Below the pieces are notes generated by a model. The model did no database searches, was not told the origin of the DNA, and saw nothing but the letters and a program-made list of their open reading frames with translations. This document shows positions 20,142-28,290 of a stretch of DNA of 29,127 nt, piece by piece. The DNA is from a virus, in the IMG/VR virus record IMGVR_UViG_3300005288_000030, positions 1 to 29,127 of that record; one strand, 5' to 3'. The first letter of the stretch is position 1. Every line of letters starts with the position of its first letter. Both the position numbers and the translations under genes were made by a program.

Positions 20142-20585
20142 CCGCTTCCTCAATTCCGACCGGCAGAACTGCAGCTCTGCGAACTGCCGGTAGAGTCCTT
20201 TCTTCAGTAGGAAATAATCCGATCTAACAGAGGCGTCAAGTTCTGCGGTTCCGCTGACAGCTCCGCCGGGAACGGTTCCATCGGCGCGCACTGCTGGACA
20301 ACTGGCTTTGACACGCAGCCGCTTAGAACCATCAGCAACAGCCCGCTCAAGAGCACTCGTTTCATTTTCTTTACCCGCCTTGTACTCGATGAACGTCGCC
20401 CGAATGGCTTCCGTCTGTGCGCGTGACGCGATTAGCTGTTGGTTCACTGCGTCCACGTTGGCGCTGATCGCTTGCGCCGTTACGACTTCGGCTGCCTGCA
20501 CCTCGTTATCCCAACGCAACCCCTGGACGTACCACGAGCCGGCAGCGCCGATCAGGAATGCGGCGACGTAGCCGTACCCCTGCAT
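20115..20585 (-). CDS. Rz: Inner-membrane spanin (Rz)
   Basis: 156 residues from ATG 20585 (a GTG directly before is an alternative). N-terminal anchor YGYVAAFLIGAAGSWYVQGL, then a long periplasmic coiled-coil-like helix (about 30-95, VTAQAISANVDAVNQQLIAS, ERAVADGSKRL) and a Cys/Pro-containing end. Classic i-spanin layout. It follows the endolysin gene and contains an out-of-frame Rz1. It fuses inner and outer membranes at the final lysis step. Confidence 0.85.
   Translation of the reverse strand: MQGYGYVAAFLIGAAGSWYVQGLRWDNEVQAAEVVTAQAISANVDAVNQQLIASRAQTEAIRATFIEYKAGKENETSALERAVADGSKRLRVKASCPAVRADGTVPGGAVSGTAELDASVRSDYFLLKKGLYRQFAELQFCRSELRKRSAVHLPAN
20159..20191. terminator. Hairpin at the convergent gene junction
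   Basis: ACCGGCAG (20159-20166) pairs with CTGCCGGT (20184-20191), with an inner GCAG/CTGC stem. It lies 18 bp after the rightward stop and inside the 3' end of Rz. Only a weak T-rich tail (TCCTTTCTTC) follows on the plus strand. It is a candidate terminator for rightward transcripts. Confidence 0.4.
20204..20365 (-). CDS. Rz1: Outer-membrane spanin lipoprotein (Rz1), nested in Rz
   Basis: 53 residues, entirely inside Rz in another frame. MKRVLLSGLLLMVLSGC has a textbook signal peptide and lipobox LSGC (C17). The mature part (VSKPVVQQCAPMEPFPAEL) is short and Pro-rich, as in o-spanins. The ribosome site is weak (GCGGGTAAAG). Identified by translating the third leftward frame under Rz. Rz and Rz1 form the spanin complex across the periplasm. 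Confidence 0.85.
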   Translation of the reverse strand: MKRVLLSGLLLMVLSGCVSKPVVQQCAPMEPFPAELSAEPQNLTPLLDRIISY

Positions 20586-21115
20586 CACTTGAGCACCGTC
20601 AGCGCGTATTTGTACCGCGCCTTCCTGTCTTCGAGCCCATTGGTTCCGCCGTTGATTGCACGAGTAATATCAGTGAACCGATCCTGATCCGCCAGCGCGT
20701 TAAGGTTGCGCGTCGTCCAGTACCAGACGGCAGACTTCGCCGCCCACTCCGGTTGTTCCAAAAGCTCGGGGGTTTTCAGCAGCCGGTCATCGCCGAACAG
20801 CGCTTGGCTGGCTCGTCCATAGTTCGCTCGTCCGGTGACCTGGATCAGCCCGCGGCCGCAGAACTTGGCGCCGTCGCCGGGTTGCGTGTTGCCGAGATCT
20901 TTACGCCCGTCGTACTTGGCGAAGTAGCTCGGGCCGCCCAGCTCTTTCGAATAGACCAGGGAGCCGCTCTCGTGGCCGATCTGAGCGAGGAAAGCGGCGA
21001 TGCGCAGTCTGGTATTGATCTTGCCGCCTTCCATCGCCAGCGTAAGCGCAGCGGCCCACTTCTGAGCGCGGGTTAAAGGAATGTTCATCACCAGCATAAG
21101 TTCGGCGGCGTCCAT
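20585..21115 (-). CDS. Endolysin, glycoside hydrolase family 19
   Basis: 176 residues. AAFLAQIGHESGSLVYSKEL holds the two acidic residues (E49, E58) expected in GH19 catalysis. YDGRKDLGNTQPGDGAKFCG, RGLIQVTGRANYG, PEWAAKSAVWYW and ITRAINGGTNG are family hallmarks. GH19 endolysins cleave the glycan strands of peptidoglycan. There is no signal peptide or N-terminal anchor, so release depends on the holin. TAATG overlap with the upstream membrane gene; its TGA overlaps Rz. Confidence 0.9.
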   Translation of the reverse strand: MDAAELMLVMNIPLTRAQKWAAALTLAMEGGKINTRLRIAAFLAQIGHESGSLVYSKELGGPSYFAKYDGRKDLGNTQPGDGAKFCGRGLIQVTGRANYGRASQALFGDDRLLKTPELLEQPEWAAKSAVWYWTTRNLNALADQDRFTDITRAINGGTNGLEDRKARYKYALTVLK

Positions 21116-21420
21116 TATAGGAATAACCTCGGATTAATCGGCGGGATCATCTTCGCAACGTTACCCTTCGCCCTAACCAACAAACCTAACACGCAGCCGA
21201 AGGCTACAATCATCAAGCCATGAACCATGGCCGGACCGGGCTTTACGATATGGAAGAGGATAAGCGTGAAGAGTCCGACGTTCGCTGCGGCGAGCCCTAC
21301 GGCCAGCATAGAGACGCCCCAGCGTTGTCGTGAGTGGGAACCGTTGTAGACGAAGAGGATCAGGAAGGTTGCGAAATGGATGACGCACTCTACCCAAAGC
21401 AGAATCACGTTAAGCTCCAT
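21115..21420 (-). CDS. Holin-like membrane protein, 101 aa
   Basis: Start at ATG 21420 (GGGGTGG upstream) rather than a longer in-frame extension. Three transmembrane helices: about 4-25 (NVILLWVECVIHFATFLILF), 36-58 (VSMLAVGLAAANVGLFTLIL) and 64-83 (AMVHGLMIVAFGCVLGLLV). Short polar ends with a basic C-terminus. Size and topology fit a class I holin, placed right before the endolysin. The membrane partner upstream could be the antiholin, or the roles reversed. Confidence 0.7.
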   Translation of the reverse strand: MELNVILLWVECVIHFATFLILFVYNGSHSRQRWGVSMLAVGLAAANVGLFTLILFHIVKPGPAMVHGLMIVAFGCVLGLLVRAKGNVAKMIPPINPRLFL

Positions 21421-21793
21421 CGTTGCCACCCCGGCTTTTGAAAAATGGAATGAGACCGATGATCGTCTTAATCCACTCTGGCACTGGGCCATCTTTCTCA
21501 ACCATATAGCCTAGAGCGGTAAATACGACCGCGATAAGCGCACCTATGGCCCCTGATACGAACAATGCTTTCTCATCGTATGGCGGACCTCCACCATAGA
21601 AATACACACCGCCACCGTAGGCCATACCCCATGAGAACACGGTAAGCATAAAACGTTCCCGAAAAGAGGTGGCCCGAGGTGCGGCCAAGTAGAAGCAACA
21701 ACCTATCGCGGCGCCGGCGGCGGCGTAACCGTTCATTCCGGCTAGCAAAGCACAAACCCAAAGGTATGCGTAAGTCTCGCACTGATCCCGCAT
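21410..21793 (-). CDS. Holin/antiholin-like membrane protein, 127 aa
   Basis: Three hydrophobic segments: about 10-36 (YLWVCALLAGMNGYAAAGAA), 48-66 (FMLTVFSWGMAYGGGVYFY) and 76-97 (LFVSGAIGALIAVVFTALGY), with a charged end containing WIKTIIGLIPFFK. Glycine-rich membrane protein of the type annotated as phage holin superfamily proteins. It is the first gene of the lysis cassette and overlaps the second membrane gene by 11 bp. Confidence 0.7.
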   Translation of the reverse strand: MRDQCETYAYLWVCALLAGMNGYAAAGAAIGCCFYLAAPRATSFRERFMLTVFSWGMAYGGGVYFYGGGPPYDEKALFVSGAIGALIAVVFTALGYMVEKDGPVPEWIKTIIGLIPFFKSRGGNDGA

Positions 21794-21834
21794 GGCCTAA
21801 CCCCTATGTGTTTCGGCCATGATACCACGCACAA

Positions 21835-24567
21835 TTAGCTCGGCGGGAACGCGTCGTCGTCTGCGTACATCCTCACATCGTAATTGACAGCCTTTACGCT
21901 GCATGTGCGCGTTCCGCTTGGTGACACATCCGTAATCAATGCGGGAAAGGCCCACGTCGATTCGTGCCCAAACTGGATGATCGGCGGCGTGTCGATGTTG
22001 CCTGACACGTTCGGAACGAAGTCCAATGTAGGGATGGTGAACGTGTAGTCGTCGACGTAGGTTGCGACGTACGGGCCGGAGGCGCTGCCGTCCAGGCGAC
22101 GTACGACTACTTTGTGAACTCCGGGCACCGACCAGTCGAGCGGCTGCGACACTTCCAGCGTAATCGGATTGCCCGGCGTGTAAGGCGACGGCGAGTAGCT
22201 GACTACCTCCGCGCTCTGCCCATAGCCAGGCGTGGCAACGCCGAGCGCTACATAGTCAAAGTAGGCGCTGTTCAGTGCGTCCAGCTCAGTCTTGAAGCTG
22301 TACTGGCGCTGGCGATAGATATGGCCGCGGCGGCGACGCATACCGATGCGCCACGCTTTGTACCGAACGCCCACGCCGTCTACGCGGATCTTTTCCACGC
22401 GTTCGCCTGCGTCGCCTGGCAGTCTGCATTCTACTGTTTCGTCTTGACGCGTGATGTGATCGTAATACTCGACGTCCACGCCGTCGAAGTCGTCCGGCTG
22501 GTCCGGCATCACGAAGTTATCCGCCAAAGGCTCGAGCATGATGTGAGGGTTGTAAACGTGGTCGAACGCAGGGCCTCGCGGCTCGTCGCGCACCGGCACC
22601 AGCAGGCCGCGGTCAATCGTCAGTTCCGAGAAGCCGGCCTGCAGAGCATCGATCAAGTTCGACTTCACCGTCTTCGAGTCGTTCACGATGCGGTCATAGG
22701 TATCGCCGCGCGGTGTCCAGCGTGTTGACTCGAGGCGATCCAGTTCGGCCAGGTCGATGTCTGTGACGTCGTTGTACCCGACGTTCCTGATTATGTGCCC
22801 GATTGCTGCGGAGATCTCCCGGGTCGGCTCTGGCGATTGCCATACCCCGCCGCGCAACACCGGCAGGATACGAGTGCACGACAGATTGATAAGGCTTTCG
22901 CTCTGTGAGGAGATCCGGTCGCCGCCACGGATGTTACAAGTTAGCACTGTCATCCCTGGGTAAAAGGCAGGCGAAGAGTTAATCATCAGCCCTTTAAGGG
23001 CCTTCCACATCATGGTGTCGTTCTGCTCCTTGTCCGGATCGCCGCTCCCCTGGTTGACGAAGATCTTCTTCATGCGCACTTCAGGCCGCATCGCGTATGG
23101 CAGATCGATACGGTACGTATATCCCTGCGCATCCAAGGTGTTGTCAGTAGCAGCTATCTGAGTAGCAGTCCACGCGCCGCCGATCGCCATGTCGCGGTAT
23201 TCCCACGACTGGTACGCGATGAGCTGGCCGTAGTTCCCCTTCGCGTCCAAGAACACGATGCCGCTCGGATAGAAAATGTCTACCTCAATAGCAGTTACTA
23301 CTTGCCCGACCGGGCAAGCGGGGAATGGTCCGCGATACCCGGAAACTAGGTTAGAACTGTCCAGTAGGATTTGCGCGGTGTTTGACGACAACGCGTCCCA
23401 TCCCGGCCAAGAGTTGTCGTCAGTGCCGTCTGCGCGCAGGCGTTTAACCTGCATCGTCGAGCTAGTGATCGCCAAAATGCGGAACTGGAAATTCCGGTAG
23501 GACATCGCCATAACGACCGGCCCAATAACCAAGCCTGTCCCCGGTGCGCCGCCATCGTAGTCCAGCTCCAACGTGGTCGGGCTAACAGCGGTGACCGTGT
23601 AGAAACCTTGGTTCTGCCCGGTGATCTGGATCTGATCGCCCACGATAAAGTTGAACTGGGCTATCGGCCCGGAGATCACATCACGGCCGCCTGTACCAGT
23701 GCCGTCAGCTACGGTGAAGTTGTACGGCGCCGCGGGGTTGACGATCAGTCCGACCGTCCAGTCTGCAGGGAACGTACCCGCCCCACCTGGAAGCGTTACA
23801 GTGTCGCCCGCGAAGTTCATCACCGAAGCGGTGACATTAGAAGTAAGACCGCCTGTACTTACTGTCAGCTCGAGGCCGGAGGCTCCAGTGTTGCTGGCCC
23901 CGACTTCTGGCGCGGTGTACCAAAACAAACGAGCGGGGTTCGTAGTGAGATCTGATCCGGGTCCGTAAACAGAGAACAACGCATCGGTACCAAGCGAAGT
24001 AAGAGGTGTTTCGCCCGTCTTAATCTCGTTGGCGTTTATTTGGTACGAACCTTGCCCTACGGCCAAGCACATTTCCGTCCGGATCTCACGAGGTGCAGCA
24101 AAGTAGCTGCGCGGCGGAACCAAGTAGTCCGGGTAGCGCTGAGGGTTGTATCCGAACAGCTCCGGGCGCACGTCGTTGATCTTGACCTTGTTGCCTTTAC
24201 TACTGGACTGGTCGAGCGGTTTGCCTTGTTGCCCTGCGCTAGTGTTGGGCATCCCCGGCAGCTTCGGCATCAGCAGGCCGACCACGGCTTTGGCGCCTGC
24301 TACCAGGGCGAAGGTAATAGAAAAGGGGTCCGTGCCTTTCGGCTCCCTGTAGATCTCTACGCGGTCTTCTGCAGTGATCAGCGTGTTTAGCCACTGACGC
24401 GGCAGCAGGCGCTCGTCATTCACGTACAGGCTGATCGCCAACTTGTCCAGTGGCGTGCGTTTAGAGATCCCGTGACGGTAGAGCCACTCCGCGACCATCT
24501 GCGGCTTGCGGATCTTATAGGTTTCCTTCCCTTCGTCCGAAAGGCGGCTCGCGTAGACTTCAATCAT
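21835..24567 (-). CDS. J-like tail tip / host specificity protein
   Basis: 910 residues from ATG 24567 (ATGA overlap with the NlpC gene). The N-terminus has a beta-grasp-like domain (about 1-75), then a hydrophobic Gly-rich stretch (82-101, SITFALVAGAKAVVGLL). The middle is typical of TipJ-family tail tips (RYPDYLVPPRSYFAAPREIR; MTVLTCNIRGGDRI). Late segments VDGVGVRYKAWRIGMRRRRG and YFDYVALGVATPGYGQSAEV precede a beta-sandwich end. Such hubs form the tail tip and hold the fibres or the tape-measure end. No lambda-type fibronectin end was recognised; it is somewhat shorter than lambda gpJ (about 1130). Confidence 0.85.
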   Translation of the reverse strand: MIEVYASRLSDEGKETYKIRKPQMVAEWLYRHGISKRTPLDKLAISLYVNDERLLPRQWLNTLITAEDRVEIYREPKGTDPFSITFALVAGAKAVVGLLMPKLPGMPNTSAGQQGKPLDQSSSKGNKVKINDVRPELFGYNPQRYPDYLVPPRSYFAAPREIRTEMCLAVGQGSYQINANEIKTGETPLTSLGTDALFSVYGPGSDLTTNPARLFWYTAPEVGASNTGASGLELTVSTGGLTSNVTASVMNFAGDTVTLPGGAGTFPADWTVGLIVNPAAPYNFTVADGTGTGGRDVISGPIAQFNFIVGDQIQITGQNQGFYTVTAVSPTTLELDYDGGAPGTGLVIGPVVMAMSYRNFQFRILAITSSTMQVKRLRADGTDDNSWPGWDALSSNTAQILLDSSNLVSGYRGPFPACPVGQVVTAIEVDIFYPSGIVFLDAKGNYGQLIAYQSWEYRDMAIGGAWTATQIAATDNTLDAQGYTYRIDLPYAMRPEVRMKKIFVNQGSGDPDKEQNDTMMWKALKGLMINSSPAFYPGMTVLTCNIRGGDRISSQSESLINLSCTRILPVLRGGVWQSPEPTREISAAIGHIIRNVGYNDVTDIDLAELDRLESTRWTPRGDTYDRIVNDSKTVKSNLIDALQAGFSELTIDRGLLVPVRDEPRGPAFDHVYNPHIMLEPLADNFVMPDQPDDFDGVDVEYYDHITRQDETVECRLPGDAGERVEKIRVDGVGVRYKAWRIGMRRRRGHIYRQRQYSFKTELDALNSAYFDYVALGVATPGYGQSAEVVSYSPSPYTPGNPITLEVSQPLDWSVPGVHKVVVRRLDGSASGPYVATYVDDYTFTIPTLDFVPNVSGNIDTPPIIQFGHESTWAFPALITDVSPSGTRTCSVKAVNYDVRMYADDDAFPPS

Positions 24568-24959
24568 GGGCGGTCTCGGTGAAAGGTCACGGTAGAGTGG
24601 TCTCGCAGCCACTTATGCAGCGGCAGGCAGCGCGGACCGCGCGCCGGGTTTATCTCCAGTATGCGCAAGCCGTCCGGCGAATCGATCACCAGAGCGACGT
24701 GAGTACAGATGCGCCCGATCATTACCGCAGCGATGGCGCCATGCTCAGGCTCGCAACGCTCCATGCACGACGACTCTTCCTCGTAAGCACGGGTGAACTC
24801 GCGAGGATCGGTGTTGCGCAGGCTGCCGTACTCGGCCAGTAGACGCTTACCTAGTTCAGCATGGCGGACGAGACGGACTAGGCCCCAGCAATCGAACTTG
24901 TCAGGGCCGCGAGCGCCGTCCTCATACGTGCAGGAAAGATACTTATTCACCCAGAGCAT
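24564..24959 (-). CDS. Tail assembly NlpC/P60 peptidase
   Basis: 131 residues. MLWVNKYLSCTYEDGARGPD is followed by KFDCWGLVRLV (catalytic C24), then THVALVID (H87) and LEINPARGPR. These are the hallmarks of phage tail-tip NlpC/P60 proteins, which cut peptidoglycan crosslinks and complete tip assembly before the J-like protein. The N-terminus is complete even though an HNH gene overlaps it by 13 bp. The ribosome site for ATG 24959 is weak. Confidence 0.85.
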   Translation of the reverse strand: MLWVNKYLSCTYEDGARGPDKFDCWGLVRLVRHAELGKRLLAEYGSLRNTDPREFTRAYEEESSCMERCEPEHGAIAAVMIGRICTHVALVIDSPDGLRILEINPARGPRCLPLHKWLRDHSTVTFHRDRP

Positions 24960-25492
24960 ACGGAGTTCTCACGATTATACGGCGCGGGGATTTTGCCGTG
25001 ATCGGGATCGAATTTACCTTTCCTAAACTCTTCGACCTTTCTCTCAGCTTCGTCAAATTCCTGGAAGCGCCCGAGATATACTCCGGCGGCGTAGACTTGC
25101 CACTTTGCCTTTCTACTGTTCCAGCATACACCCGTTACTCCGGATTTATTATTCCGATTCTTGCTTCTATTCCTCTGATTCTCTCCGTTTGAATCCCGTA
25201 GGTTCAACCACCGATTATCAGTGGCATCTCTGTTTTCGTGGTCAATTTCTTCTGGGGGCAGCGCGCCCGTCATGTATGCCCACGCCAAACGATGCGCTGC
25301 GTGGGAGACACCCGCTAGGCGTATTAGGACGTCCTTGTACCCTCCGGGAGCGGTTCGTATACAGCCCGCTTCTTTCCCCGCGTAATTAGTATTCCACTGT
25401 TTTGGGAAGGTCGGCTGCGGCAGCCAAGTGAAAATGCCCGACGCGGGGTCGTAGCTAAGACGCGATTTCAAATATTCTTGGGAAATTTTCAT
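24947..25492 (-). CDS. HNH-AP2 homing endonuclease, second copy
   Basis: 181 residues. HNH part: AAHRLAWAYMTG (H67) and EEIDHENRDATDNRWLNLR (D84, H85, N93); AP2-type segment: NNKSGVTGVCWNSRKAKWQV and YLGRFQEFDEAERKVEEF. Same architecture as the polymerase-splitting gene but diverged in sequence. GAGGTGATGGT precedes the ATG. It sits between the DUF1833 and NlpC genes without visibly breaking either, consistent with a free-standing mobile endonuclease in the late operon. Confidence 0.9.
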   Translation of the reverse strand: MKISQEYLKSRLSYDPASGIFTWLPQPTFPKQWNTNYAGKEAGCIRTAPGGYKDVLIRLAGVSHAAHRLAWAYMTGALPPEEIDHENRDATDNRWLNLRDSNGENQRNRSKNRNNKSGVTGVCWNSRKAKWQVYAAGVYLGRFQEFDEAERKVEEFRKGKFDPDHGKIPAPYNRENSVCSG

Positions 25493-25585
25493 ACCATCAC
25501 CTCGTGGTTCACCTAAGAGGAAATAGCAGCAGGGGTAGGTGAAACCCTTTTCGACTGGCCGGCCTAGCTGCTTGATGCGATTGTA

Positions 25586-26080
25586 TCAGATGTACCTGAG
25601 CGCTGGAGCGTAGTTCACAGTGTACAACGCTCTCGGCCAGGCGACACCGATCATGTTGAAGTAGCCGGTCTCCAACTGGGCCTCCTGCCCCTGCAGCGTG
25701 CCGCCGAGCACCGTCAGGACGTACGGCTTTTCGGCCGGCGCAGATAGGTTCGTATTCAGGTACGTCCGGTAGACCGCGGTAACCCGGGCATTCGTCGCTA
25801 TCGCTTGGTCTATGCGTCGCGATACCTCGCCCGTCGTGTTGTCCACCGCGAAGGCCAAAGTCTGGTTCCCCTTGTTGTTCTTCGCGGCCAGGGCGATATC
25901 TATGTTTGCAGCGATGAAGGTCACCGTTCTGGCGTCCTCCGTCACTGCGGTTACGTCGTCGAACCCGTTGCAGATGAATACTGGTTCGTCCCACCCCGGG
26001 CAGGTCAGTTCGAGCGTCCTGATAATTGCATCAAGACGCTCGTTGGCCCCTGCGTTAACTTCCGCGAGTATTTGGCTCAT
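25586..26080 (-). CDS. DUF1833 tail protein
   Basis: 164 residues. The chain goes from a short helical start (MSQILAEVNAGANERLDAII) to strand-rich TLELTCPGWDEPVFICNGFD, VDNTTGEVSRRIDQAIATNA and GYFNMIGVAWPRALYTVNYA. This fits DUF1833, in which the last strand reads FN.....P...Y and ends near PALRY. The family sits just before NlpC/P60 and J-like genes in siphovirus tail operons. AGGA 5 nt before the ATG. About 90 bp without a gene separate it from the HNH gene. Confidence 0.75.
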   Translation of the reverse strand: MSQILAEVNAGANERLDAIIRTLELTCPGWDEPVFICNGFDDVTAVTEDARTVTFIAANIDIALAAKNNKGNQTLAFAVDNTTGEVSRRIDQAIATNARVTAVYRTYLNTNLSAPAEKPYVLTVLGGTLQGQEAQLETGYFNMIGVAWPRALYTVNYAPALRYI

Positions 26081-26122
26081 AAATCCTAATCGCCGGTTGA
26101 GTTGAGAATCTTATGCAACATA

Positions 26123-28270
26123 TCAGGCGATAGGTGTTGCGTCGATGATGTTAGTCACGGTGTTCGCGGTAGTCGTGCCGTCTGGTCCGGCCACCGTGAA
26201 CCCAACTGTGGCGATGTTGCCAGATAGCATGGACTTAAGGGCGGTACCAACTGTCTGCACCGACGCGCCAGAACCCGTTGCGAGGTTCCAATTATTCGCT
26301 GTTATACGGAACGATCTAGGATTGTTGATCAGCAGCGAGCCAGGGGCTTTAACCGTGAGGTTCTTTGTGGTGTTTCCCGAGAACGCGGAATCAGAGATGC
26401 TGGATGGTGTGCCGAGATAAGCGCCGTAGTTCACCACCTCTAAGCGGTTATTCAGGATGCTCAGCCCCTGCCACGCGCCTGTGCCAACACTACCGATGCC
26501 AGTATTAGACTTGATGAGATTACCTTGAATGGTCAGACCGTTCAGCGATAGGGCATTCAGTTGGATTCCGAGGTCTATGGTGTTCAGGACGTTATCCGCG
26601 AGTAAACCGATGTTAGGCAGCCATGCTATGCCGATGGTCCCACCGTTCACGGTGTTGCCCTGCACGATGGCCGCCGTAGTGGTGACAGTCTGCGCGGATC
26701 GGATGCCTATAGCGTTGATACTGGCCGCGTTGATGATGTTGTCACTGATAACGAGCTGGCCTGCATGGGCGAACCCCGTAACCTGGCCGCAGTCGATGCC
26801 AACGCTGATGCTGCCCGCGAAGTTGTTACCGGTGACTATGACGCGATCCGCTGCACTGTTCGCGAAGAACCCGATGAGCTGCAACCCGGCAACCGTGTTG
26901 CCTGTTACCGAGATGTCTCGACTTGCCGCGATTAGTGGGTCGGCGTTAATAACGCCGCCGCCTACATAGGAGTTTGAAGACTCCGCCTTGCCGAAGTACT
27001 GCACGTTTAGCGCCGTGTTATCCGCAAGGATGCCGCCGCGTGTTCCTTGCGAGAAATCGCAGCAGAAGCCGCCGTTGATGTTCTCGAAGTGATTGTTCAT
27101 CACCCAAGCTCGGTCGCAGTTGCTCACCATGAAGGCGTGCACAATGATGTTCCGAACGTCACACCCGACCATCCAGATGTTCGAACTGGACTTAGCCGCG
27201 GGGTCTAACGCGAGCTGACGGCCACCGATCGGACCGGTTATGCAGCCGTCGACAATGCAGTTCAGCAGGCCGATGTTATCGACCGATCCGTTGCTTACTG
27301 GATCTACGATGAACGGGGCATACCCGCCTGTGAACTTGATGTCACTGATCGTGATGTTCTTCGAGTTTGTCACCCCAAAGAACGCCTGCTTGGTGGCGTT
27401 GTTCCAGATCAATTCAGACTGCGCACCTTCGCCGGTTACGTTCTGGCCTGTCGCCAGGACCGCGCCAGACGTTCGATTAGGCTCGCTACCAGTCGGATAG
27501 ACAACGGTCGGGCCGATTGGCGCTACCTTGAACTTTCCGACTGGGACATGGAACGGCAGACCTGAGTTAACGGCCGCCAGGTAACCCGCCGTGTCGTCGG
27601 TTACGTCGTCTCCTTTACACCCCCACTGACGAAGTGTCATGGGCTCAGCTTGCGATATTTTCCACCGGCCGCCGTCTGCGGCGACGATGATTGAGCCGCC
27701 GTTGTCGATGGATGTCGAATCGGCGATATCTAGCCAGTAGTGGCCTCCGCCGCCATCCCCGAGGGAGTAATACCCTAAGACACTCGCAAAGGTTGAGATA
27801 GAAGTCTTCAGCAACAAGCGGAGTGCGGCTATAGACGCTACGGTTTGCTGGGCACCGAAAATAATAGCCGCACCCTGCGTTGCGAGATCCGTTCGCAGGG
27901 ATGAGTCCGTCACGTCAACCAGTAGGAGCTGGTCGGTCGCCCAAGTGCCGGTCAGGTTCACCGGAAAGCTGGCCGGCTGCTTAACTTTGTACACCGAACC
28001 CGCGCGGTCGATTAGTTGCGTAGGGCGCAGCACAGTAAGCGGCGTGCCGTCCACGTAGACCAGGTGGGTGGCTTCGAAACCCATAGCCTCGAGAAAGTCG
28101 GCGACCATCTTCTGCATGCCGGCCCACGTCTCACGACGCTTGTTGAAGCGGTCACAGAACGATGGTAGCTCCGAGTTCATCGCGTCATCGAAGTTCGAGG
28201 CGTTGTTGAACAGCACCTTGACTTCGGTCGAGCCTAGCGGGAACTGCGTGGTTGGGTACGTGTTGGCCAT
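26123..28270 (-). CDS. Tailspike with pectate-lyase-type beta-helix
   Basis: 715 residues. The N-terminal domain (MANTYPTTQFPLGSTEVKVL to about residue 125) is a particle-binding domain shared by several phage tailspikes. It then has LGYYSLGDGGGGHYWLDIAD and MTLRQWGCKGDDVTDDTAGY (the Pectate_lyase_3 opening). About 400 residues of parallel beta-helix repeats follow, rich in N, T, G and V (DNIINAASINAIGI, VQGNTVNGGTIGI, IQGNLIKSNTGIG). Such spikes bind or degrade capsule, O-antigen or exopolysaccharide. Catalytic residues cannot be assigned from sequence alone. AGAGG lies 6 nt before the start. Confidence 0.88.
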   Translation of the reverse strand: MANTYPTTQFPLGSTEVKVLFNNASNFDDAMNSELPSFCDRFNKRRETWAGMQKMVADFLEAMGFEATHLVYVDGTPLTVLRPTQLIDRAGSVYKVKQPASFPVNLTGTWATDQLLLVDVTDSSLRTDLATQGAAIIFGAQQTVASIAALRLLLKTSISTFASVLGYYSLGDGGGGHYWLDIADSTSIDNGGSIIVAADGGRWKISQAEPMTLRQWGCKGDDVTDDTAGYLAAVNSGLPFHVPVGKFKVAPIGPTVVYPTGSEPNRTSGAVLATGQNVTGEGAQSELIWNNATKQAFFGVTNSKNITISDIKFTGGYAPFIVDPVSNGSVDNIGLLNCIVDGCITGPIGGRQLALDPAAKSSSNIWMVGCDVRNIIVHAFMVSNCDRAWVMNNHFENINGGFCCDFSQGTRGGILADNTALNVQYFGKAESSNSYVGGGVINADPLIAASRDISVTGNTVAGLQLIGFFANSAADRVIVTGNNFAGSISVGIDCGQVTGFAHAGQLVISDNIINAASINAIGIRSAQTVTTTAAIVQGNTVNGGTIGIAWLPNIGLLADNVLNTIDLGIQLNALSLNGLTIQGNLIKSNTGIGSVGTGAWQGLSILNNRLEVVNYGAYLGTPSSISDSAFSGNTTKNLTVKAPGSLLINNPRSFRITANNWNLATGSGASVQTVGTALKSMLSGNIATVGFTVAGPDGTTTANTVTNIIDATPIA

Positions 28271-28290
28271 TGGAACCTCTGATTAAAATT

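Noticed and set aside
22114-22728. Rightward open frame of about 200 codons
   Set aside because: Antisense to the J-like tail gene; Arg/His/Val-rich composition typical of a reverse-strand shadow in GC-rich DNA.
24568-24612. GTG start extending the J-like protein by 15 residues
   Set aside because: ATG 24567 overlaps the upstream stop in the usual ATGA manner, and the extension lacks a ribosome site.
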